Source: CAZFLM01 sp964519955 (lineage in GTDB: Bacteria; Armatimonadota; Chthonomonadetes; Chthonomonadales; CAJBBX01). From it: a stretch of DNA of 59,312 nt. The notes beneath the pieces were generated by a model. It was not told the origin of the DNA. It made no database searches and saw nothing but the letters and a program-made list of their open reading frames with translations. Below, piece by piece: positions 50,353 to 59,312 of the stretch; position 1 is the stretch's first letter; the number at the start of each line of letters is the position of its first letter. The translations under genes and the position numbers were made by a program. The DNA lies in the NCBI GenBank assembly GCA_964519955.1, contig CAZFLM010000038.1:1-59312 (forward strand). The letters run 5' to 3'.

Positions 50353-51663
50353 ATGAGCGTGAGTAGGAAATGGCTCTTGCTGACCGCTGTTCTGCTGCTG
50401 ATCTGGCCGCTGGCCTCACAGGCCGGGGGAGGCCCCAAGGGGAAAGGTTCGTCATCGAAGGTGACGGGCGTCGTGGCCGACCTTGCCACGGATTCCAGCT
50501 CGTTCACTCTGCAGTGCGACAAGGGCAAGACCGTCAGCGTGCTGGTGACCAGTTCGACCACCATCACGAAGGCGAGCGACGGCGCCACGACGACACTCGC
50601 CAACGGCTACCCCGTGACGGTGTCCGGCACACAGGACTCGACTACGAAGGCCGTGACCGCCTCGACCATCGTGGTCAACGACAAGAAGACGAACGTGAAG
50701 GTCTGCGGCTCGGTGACGAGTCTGGCATCCGATGGCAGCGGCTTCACGCTGCAGATGGGCGGCAGCCAGACCCTCGCGGTCACCGTGTCGTCCTCGACGA
50801 CCATCACCAACCTGAGCGACGGCAGCACCGCGACGCTCGCCGACGGCCAGCGCGTGCAGGTCGCCGGCGTGTACGACCCGATCGCAAAGTCGTGCGCGGC
50901 GTCGGCCATCGTGGTCAACGACATCAAGCCGACGGTCACCGTGTTCGGCACGACCTCTGGCCTGGCTTCGGACGGGGCGTCCTTCACGCTGACCGACGAC
51001 GCCGGCAACACGCTGACCGTGACGATCTCCTCCTCTACCACGGTAACCAAGGAGAGCGACAGCAGCGGCACGCTCGTGACCGGCGGCGTCTACGTCAAGG
51101 TGACAGGCGCGCTGGAGACCACCACGAACACGGTGGCCGCCACGACGATCTTGATCTGCGACGTGCAGCCGACGGTGACCGTGCGCGGCGTGGTGTCGAA
51201 CCTGGCATCCGACTCCACCTCGTTCACGATCAAGTGCCACAAGGGATCGACGGTGACCATCGCCGTCGGCTCGGCCACCATCACCAAGAAGAGCACCGGC
51301 GCCACGACGACCCTGGCGAACGGCCAGGACGTCATCGTCACCGGCGCTCTGAACCGGGCGACCAAGACCATCGCCGCAACCGCCATCGTCGTCGACGACT
51401 CGCTCAAGCCGCAGACGGCCGAGGGCACGATCGCCAGCATCGACACGAACGCGGGCACGCTGGTCCTGACCGTGAGCAAGGCGTCGTTCACGCCCACCGG
51501 CACCACCATCGCGGTCGTGGCCACCAGCTCGACCACGGTGAAGAGCGGGAAGAGCACGAGCAGCTTCTCGGCCCTCACCGCGGGCTCCAAGATCTCCGTC
51601 AAGGGGCCGTTCGACGCCACCACGCAGACCATGACCGCTTCCAGCATCTCGGTCTGCAAGTAG
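50353..51663 (+). CDS. Exported protein of five DUF5666 repeats
   Basis: 436 aa from ATG 50353; GTG 50359 is an alternative because AAGGAG ends only two bases before the ATG. The signal peptide ends PLASQA. Five tandem OB-like DUF5666 repeats of about 78 residues follow, each with a start such as GVVADLATDSSSFTLQ, GSVTSLASDGSGFTLQ, GTTSGLASDGASFTLT, GVVSNLASDSTSFTIK or GTIASIDTNAGTLVLTV, then TTIT and an end such as ASTIVVND. Two cysteines per some repeats (CDKGKT, VKVCGS). Probably a surface or cell-wall binding protein; function not established. The two C-terminal residues are CK. Confidence 0.85.
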   Translation: MSVSRKWLLLTAVLLLIWPLASQAGGGPKGKGSSSKVTGVVADLATDSSSFTLQCDKGKTVSVLVTSSTTITKASDGATTTLANGYPVTVSGTQDSTTKAVTASTIVVNDKKTNVKVCGSVTSLASDGSGFTLQMGGSQTLAVTVSSSTTITNLSDGSTATLADGQRVQVAGVYDPIAKSCAASAIVVNDIKPTVTVFGTTSGLASDGASFTLTDDAGNTLTVTISSSTTVTKESDSSGTLVTGGVYVKVTGALETTTNTVAATTILICDVQPTVTVRGVVSNLASDSTSFTIKCHKGSTVTIAVGSATITKKSTGATTTLANGQDVIVTGALNRATKTIAATAIVVDDSLKPQTAEGTIASIDTNAGTLVLTVSKASFTPTGTTIAVVATSSTTVKSGKSTSSFSALTAGSKISVKGPFDATTQTMTASSISVCK

Positions 51664-51843
51664 CAGCGCCCCGTCAAGCCGCAGCCGTTCTCCACACTCG
51701 CGGGCCCCAGCCATCGTGCACGGGGCCCGCGGCTGCGTGGCGCCCCCTTTCGCCCGAATGCCGCACCAAGCTGCACGCCAGATCGCGACGCTTGTCCGCG
51801 CGTGTGGCGCACGAGGCCGTCCGAGCAGGTACAATGATGGCGA

Positions 51844-51860
51844 GCCCGGCCCCGCCGGGC
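51844..51860 (+). other. Leader hairpin of hisS
   Basis: GCCCGGC (51844-51850) pairs with GCCGGGC (51854-51860) across CCC, 32 bases before the hisS start. It follows a TACAAT element at 51830-51835 with no clear -35. It may attenuate or stabilise; no T-box features are present here. Confidence 0.4.
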
Positions 51861-51892
51861 AACGGTTGTTTACGCCTACCCGGAAGGAAGCC

Positions 51893-53197
51893 ATGCGCTA
51901 CTCAGCTCCGCCTTACATGCACGACGTGTTGCCCACCGAACCCAGCAAGGATGGGTGGCGGCACGCCGCGCGCTGGCAGGCGGTCGAGCGCCTCTTCCGC
52001 GAGACCTGCCGCCAGTACGGCTACCGCGAGATCCGCACCCCCGTGATGGAGCAGACCGACCTGTTCCTGCGCTCCGTCGGCGAGGGCACGGACATCGTCA
52101 GCAAGGAGATGTTCACCTTCGACGACCGCGGCGGCCGGAGCATGACGCTGCGCCCCGAGGGCACCGCGCCGGTCATCCGCGCGTACCTGGAGAACAGCCT
52201 GCGCGTCGAGAACGGCGTCACCAAGCTCTTCTACGTCAGCACCATCTACCGCTACGAGCGCGGGACCAAGGGGCGCTACCGCGAGCACCAGCAGACCGGC
52301 GTGGAGTTGATCGGCGCGGGCGACCCGGCCTCGGACGCCGAGGTGCTGACCCTGGCCATGGAGTTCTACCGCCGCCTGGGCATCACCGAGACGGAGATGC
52401 GCATCAACTCGGTGGGCTGCCCGGACTGCCGCCCGAGCTACCGCACCGCGCTGCTCGACTACGCCCGGCCGCGGCTGGACGTGATGAGCGACGACAACAA
52501 GCGCCGCTTCGCCGAGAACCCGCTGCGGATGCTCGACAGCAAGGAGCAGTGCGACAAGGACGCCCTGGCCGACGCGCCGAAGCTGCTCGACTTCCTGTGC
52601 GACGGCTGCAAGGCCCACTTCGAGACGCTCAAGACGTACCTGACCGATCTCGGCGTGGTCTACACCATCGACCCGAACCTGGTGCGCGGCTTCGACTACT
52701 ACACCAAGACCGCATTCGAGGTCATCAGCCCGCAGCTCGGAGCGATGAACGTGATCGGCGGCGGCGGGCGCTACGACGGCCTCGTACAGGAACTGGGCGG
52801 CCCCTCGACGCCGGGCATCGGCTTCGGCATCGGCACGGAGCGCTGCCTGCTGGTCCTGGAGCAACTCGGGCGCGCGCTGCCCGTGTTCGATGAGCGCCCG
52901 GTGGCGATGATCGCGCCGCTCGGCGACGCCGCTCGCCCGCACGCGGTCCGACTGCTGCATCAGTTGCGCACGGCCGGCATCGCCGCGGACATGGACTACG
53001 CGGGCCGCAGCCTGAAGGCGCAGATGCGTGCTGCGGATCGCCTGCAGGCCGAATGCGTCGTGATTCTTGGCGACAACGAGATCGCGGAGGGCGTCGCCGC
53101 CGTCAAGGATATGGCAGCGGGCACGCAGGAGACCGTGCCGCTCGCGTCGGTCGTCGAGCTGATGGCGGAGCGCGCGCGGGCCCGGACCGCCTGCTAG
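51893..53197 (+). CDS. hisS: Histidyl-tRNA synthetase
   Basis: Class II enzyme charging tRNA-His, 434 aa; ATG 51893 behind GGAAGGAAG. Motif 1 region GYREIRTPVMEQTDLFLRSVGE, motif 2 FRYERGTKGRYREHQQTGVE-like (IYRYERGTKGRYREHQQ), histidine-specific LVRGFDYYTKTAFE and GGGGRYDGL, motif 3 GIGFGIGTERCLLVL, and the C-terminal anticodon-binding domain (VAMIAPLGDAARPHAVRLLHQLR) are all present. It is followed after about 160 bases by aspS, a common pairing in bacteria. Its regulation differs from valS: no T-box was found. Confidence 0.97.
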   Translation: MRYSAPPYMHDVLPTEPSKDGWRHAARWQAVERLFRETCRQYGYREIRTPVMEQTDLFLRSVGEGTDIVSKEMFTFDDRGGRSMTLRPEGTAPVIRAYLENSLRVENGVTKLFYVSTIYRYERGTKGRYREHQQTGVELIGAGDPASDAEVLTLAMEFYRRLGITETEMRINSVGCPDCRPSYRTALLDYARPRLDVMSDDNKRRFAENPLRMLDSKEQCDKDALADAPKLLDFLCDGCKAHFETLKTYLTDLGVVYTIDPNLVRGFDYYTKTAFEVISPQLGAMNVIGGGGRYDGLVQELGGPSTPGIGFGIGTERCLLVLEQLGRALPVFDERPVAMIAPLGDAARPHAVRLLHQLRTAGIAADMDYAGRSLKAQMRAADRLQAECVVILGDNEIAEGVAAVKDMAAGTQETVPLASVVELMAERARARTAC

Positions 53198-53220
53198 TTC
53201 GCCAGCACCTGCGCGACGTC

Positions 53221-53248
53221 GGACGGGCACGGAGGCCCATCCCACCAG
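53221..53248 (-). repeat. Dispersed 28-base core repeat between hisS and aspS
   Basis: GGACGGGCACGGAGGC followed by CCATCCCACCAG, the minus-strand form of the core seen at 17.6, 19.8 and 32.6 kb. Confidence 0.6.
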
Positions 53249-53360
53249 ACACTGCGTGCACAAGCCGCACCGGACGCCCCGACGCGCCCATGATCGGTCT
53301 GACGCCCCGCCCCCTGGGGCTCCCGATCGGCCCATCTACATAACGTAAGGAGTACACACT

Positions 53361-55202
53361 GTGGAACCTTGGCAACGCACCACGCCCTGCGGCGCCCTGC
53401 GCGCCGAACACATCGGCCAGACCGTGACGCTGAACGGGTGGGCCAATAGCGTGCGCGACCATGGCGACCTGGTGTTCATCGACCTGCGCGACCGCAGCGG
53501 CCTCGTGCAGGTGCGTGCCGACGCCGCGCGCTCCGGCGACCTCGTCCACGATGCCTCCGCCGTCAAGCCCGAGTTCGTGCTCTCCGTCACCGGCGAGGTG
53601 CGCCGCCGGGCGCCCGGCATGGAGAACCCGAAGCTCGAGACCGGCGAGATCGAGGTCGATATCACCCGGATCGAGGTCCTCAACACCTGCAAGCAGCCGC
53701 TCCCCTTCCAGCTCAGCGACGAGGGGCAGATGGCCACGGTGAACGAGGAGCTGCGCGTCAAGTACCGCTACCTCGACCTGCGGCGCCCCCCGATGGTCGA
53801 GATGCTGCGCCTCCGGCACAACGTCGTCACGCTCATCCGCGAGTACCTGAACGCGCGCGACTTCCTGGAGATCGAGACCCCGATCATCACGAAGTCGACG
53901 CCGGAAGGCGCGCGCGACTACCTCGTACCATACCGCCTCGAACCGGGCATGTTCTACGCCCTGCCGCAGTCGCCGCAGCAGTACAAGCAGCTCCTGATGG
54001 TGGCGGGCGTCGAGCGCTACTACCAGATCGCGAAGTGCTTCCGCGACGAGGCCCAGCGCGCCGACCGCCAGCCGGAGTTCACTCAGCTCGACCTCGAGAT
54101 GTCGTTCGTGACGCAGGAGGATATCCTGCAGGTCTCCGAGGGGCTCATCACGGAGATCATCGAGAAGCTCTCGACGAAGACGCTCGGCACGAAGCCGTGG
54201 CTGCGCCTCAGCTACGACGACGCGATGAGCCGTTTCGGCAGCGACAAGCCGGACCTGCGCTTCGGGCTGGAGCTGACGGACCTGGCCGAGGCCGTGGTGG
54301 CCACCACCTTCGCGGTGTTCCGCGGCGCCCTCGACGCCGGCGGGCAGGTGAAGGGCATCCGCTACCCGGGCGGCGCCACCCTCTCCCGCAAGGAGATCGA
54401 CGAGCTGACCGCCATGGCCAAGAGCTACGGCGCGAAGGGGCTCGCCTACCTGCAGGTCGACGGCCCGAAGAGCGGCGGCACCGGCGCGCAGACCTACCCG
54501 GCGGGCGACAAGGCGGTCCGCGGCTCCATCGCCAAGTTCATGACCGAGCCGGAGTTGGCGGGCATCCTCGGCGCGCTCCAGGCCGAGCCGGACGACCTGC
54601 TGCTCTTCGCCGCGGACAAGCCTACCGTCGTCGCCGAGGTGTTGGGCCGGCTGCGCGTCGAGATCGGCAAGCGGCTTGAGTTGGCCGATCCCAACGTGCT
54701 CTACTTCTGCTGGATCACGGACTTCCCGCTGGTGATCTGGGACGAGGAAGAGCAGCGCTGGGACGCCGCGCACCATCCGTTCACGATGCCGCACGCCGAC
54801 GACCTGGAGCTTCTGGACACCGATCCGGGGCGGGTGCGGGCGCTCTGCTACGACATCGTGTGCAACGGCATGGAGTTCGCGTCCGGCTCCATCCGAATCC
54901 ACCGGCCGGACATCCAGGCCAAGGTGTTCGCGCTGCTGGGCATCAGCGAAGAGGTGCAGCGCGAGCGGTTCGGGCACATCCTGGACGCGTTCGAGTACGG
55001 CGCGCCGCCGCACGGCGGCATCGCCCCCGGCATCGACCGCATGCTGATGCGCCTGCTCGACACCGAGAACATCCGCGAGGTGATGGCGTTCCCGAAGATG
55101 GGCGGAGGCTCCGACCCGATGATGGGCGCGCCGTCGCCGGTCGACGATGCTCAGTTGGCCGAGTTGTCGCTCCGCGTCGTCCTACCCCCGAGGAAAGAGT
55201 GA
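53361..55202 (+). CDS. aspS: Aspartyl-tRNA synthetase
   Basis: Class II enzyme charging tRNA-Asp (or tRNA-Asn if non-discriminating), 613 aa from GTG 53361 after AAGGAGTAC. The N-terminal OB anticodon-binding domain reads TLNGWANSVRDHGDLVFIDLRD. Motif 2 is FRDEAQRADRQPEFTQLD, followed by the bacterial GAD insertion domain (about 290-420). DFPLVIWDEEE and the C-terminal motif 3 PGIDRMLMRLL complete the core. Whether it is discriminating cannot be told with certainty; gatCAB genes are not in the window. Confidence 0.97.
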   Translation: MEPWQRTTPCGALRAEHIGQTVTLNGWANSVRDHGDLVFIDLRDRSGLVQVRADAARSGDLVHDASAVKPEFVLSVTGEVRRRAPGMENPKLETGEIEVDITRIEVLNTCKQPLPFQLSDEGQMATVNEELRVKYRYLDLRRPPMVEMLRLRHNVVTLIREYLNARDFLEIETPIITKSTPEGARDYLVPYRLEPGMFYALPQSPQQYKQLLMVAGVERYYQIAKCFRDEAQRADRQPEFTQLDLEMSFVTQEDILQVSEGLITEIIEKLSTKTLGTKPWLRLSYDDAMSRFGSDKPDLRFGLELTDLAEAVVATTFAVFRGALDAGGQVKGIRYPGGATLSRKEIDELTAMAKSYGAKGLAYLQVDGPKSGGTGAQTYPAGDKAVRGSIAKFMTEPELAGILGALQAEPDDLLLFAADKPTVVAEVLGRLRVEIGKRLELADPNVLYFCWITDFPLVIWDEEEQRWDAAHHPFTMPHADDLELLDTDPGRVRALCYDIVCNGMEFASGSIRIHRPDIQAKVFALLGISEEVQRERFGHILDAFEYGAPPHGGIAPGIDRMLMRLLDTENIREVMAFPKMGGGSDPMMGAPSPVDDAQLAELSLRVVLPPRKE

Positions 55203-55216
55203 CGGTGCCCGGTACC

Positions 55217-55231
55217 GGCCCGGACCGGGCC
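55217..55231. terminator. Hairpin between aspS and rpoB
   Basis: GGCCCGG (55217-55223) and CCGGGCC (55225-55231) flank one base; it lies 15 bases after the aspS stop and before the rpoB promoter. No U-run. Confidence 0.35.
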
Positions 55232-55262
55232 CAACGCTGCCAAGAACGTCACAGATTCCGTC

Positions 55263-55292
55263 TTGACTGAGGGATGCCGTTCGTGGTATAGT
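55263..55292 (+). promoter_or_regulatory. Promoter of rpoB
   Basis: TTGACT (55263-55268), 18 bases, TATAGT (55287-55292), ending 33 bases before the rpoB start. Confidence 0.75.
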
Positions 55293-55324
55293 GGCTGTTC
55301 GTGCGTAGCACAGGAGGGGCCGAA

Positions 55325-59312
<3,988 letters not shown>

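Noticed and set aside
51683..51892. T-box before hisS
   Set aside because: The leader has a simple hairpin but neither a GGTGGNACC sequence nor stem I motifs.

Overview
The window is about 59 kb of GC-rich bacterial chromosome. It most likely comes from the Armatimonadota (Chthonomonas/Fimbriimonas-like lineages). The indicators are a prepilin-type protein with the GFTLIELLCVIAVIAIV start and a C-terminal YADGHVK/CDGHVKG-type ending, a Tricorn-like protease, a PEP-CTERM protein, BtpA, Ala/Gly/Arg-rich codon use, and many large secreted glycosidases and lipoproteins. The assignment is inferred from family content; no rRNA is present. Several genes have consensus sigma70-type promoters (TTGACN, 16-18 bp, TAnnnT) and clear GGAGG ribosome binding sites, which helped set starts.

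Layout. 1-2.8 kb (minus): two tandem sugar-binding lipoproteins and a ribose-type ABC permease cut by the left edge; the permease carries a ~115-residue soluble insert after its first helix. 2.9-9.2 kb (plus): an operon-like run from one promoter encoding a MauE-like membrane protein, a CPPC DsbA-like oxidoreductase, a Cys-rich secreted protein, a secreted/anchored protein of unknown function, an O-antigen-ligase-like protein, a monofunctional GT51 transglycosylase and a pseudopilin. 9.3-12.5 kb: Tricorn-like protease. 12.6-14.3 kb (minus): thioredoxin-like protein, 2-Cys peroxiredoxin and a Fur/PerR-type regulator. 14.4-17.6 kb (plus): rex-nadB-purU, overlapping or nearly so. 17.6-19.8 kb: a 78-bp tandem repeat and two paralogous lipoproteins. 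19.8-27.3 kb: agarase-like hydrolase, alanine dehydrogenase, an ankyrin/PQQ-propeller fusion, a DUF3472 protein and an ankyrin membrane protein.

27.3-31.1 kb: an orphan Phd-type antitoxin, a second sugar permease plus binding protein, BtpA and a VOC protein. 31.3-35.4 kb: PEP-CTERM propeller, then valS behind a complete T-box leader (Val specifier GUC). 35.9-42.0 kb: an AAA ATPase and a PD-(D/E)XK-like protein that run directly into DUF58, followed by a 730-bp block of hairpin-rich repeats, a BatA/vWA protein and an ABC-2 permease. 42.1-50.1 kb: secreted proteins, an MFS transporter, a propeller/pseudopilin hybrid, a Gfo/Idh oxidoreductase and a large GH-A hydrolase. 50.3-59.3 kb: a five-repeat DUF5666 protein, hisS, aspS and rpoB (cut by the right edge), the last with a zinc-ribbon insert.

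Points most worth following: the ATPase-nuclease pair, the MauE-DsbA-Cys-rich cassette, two genes that seem to start at AUA behind good Shine-Dalgarno sequences, the permease insert, the T-box, and several families of non-coding repeats.
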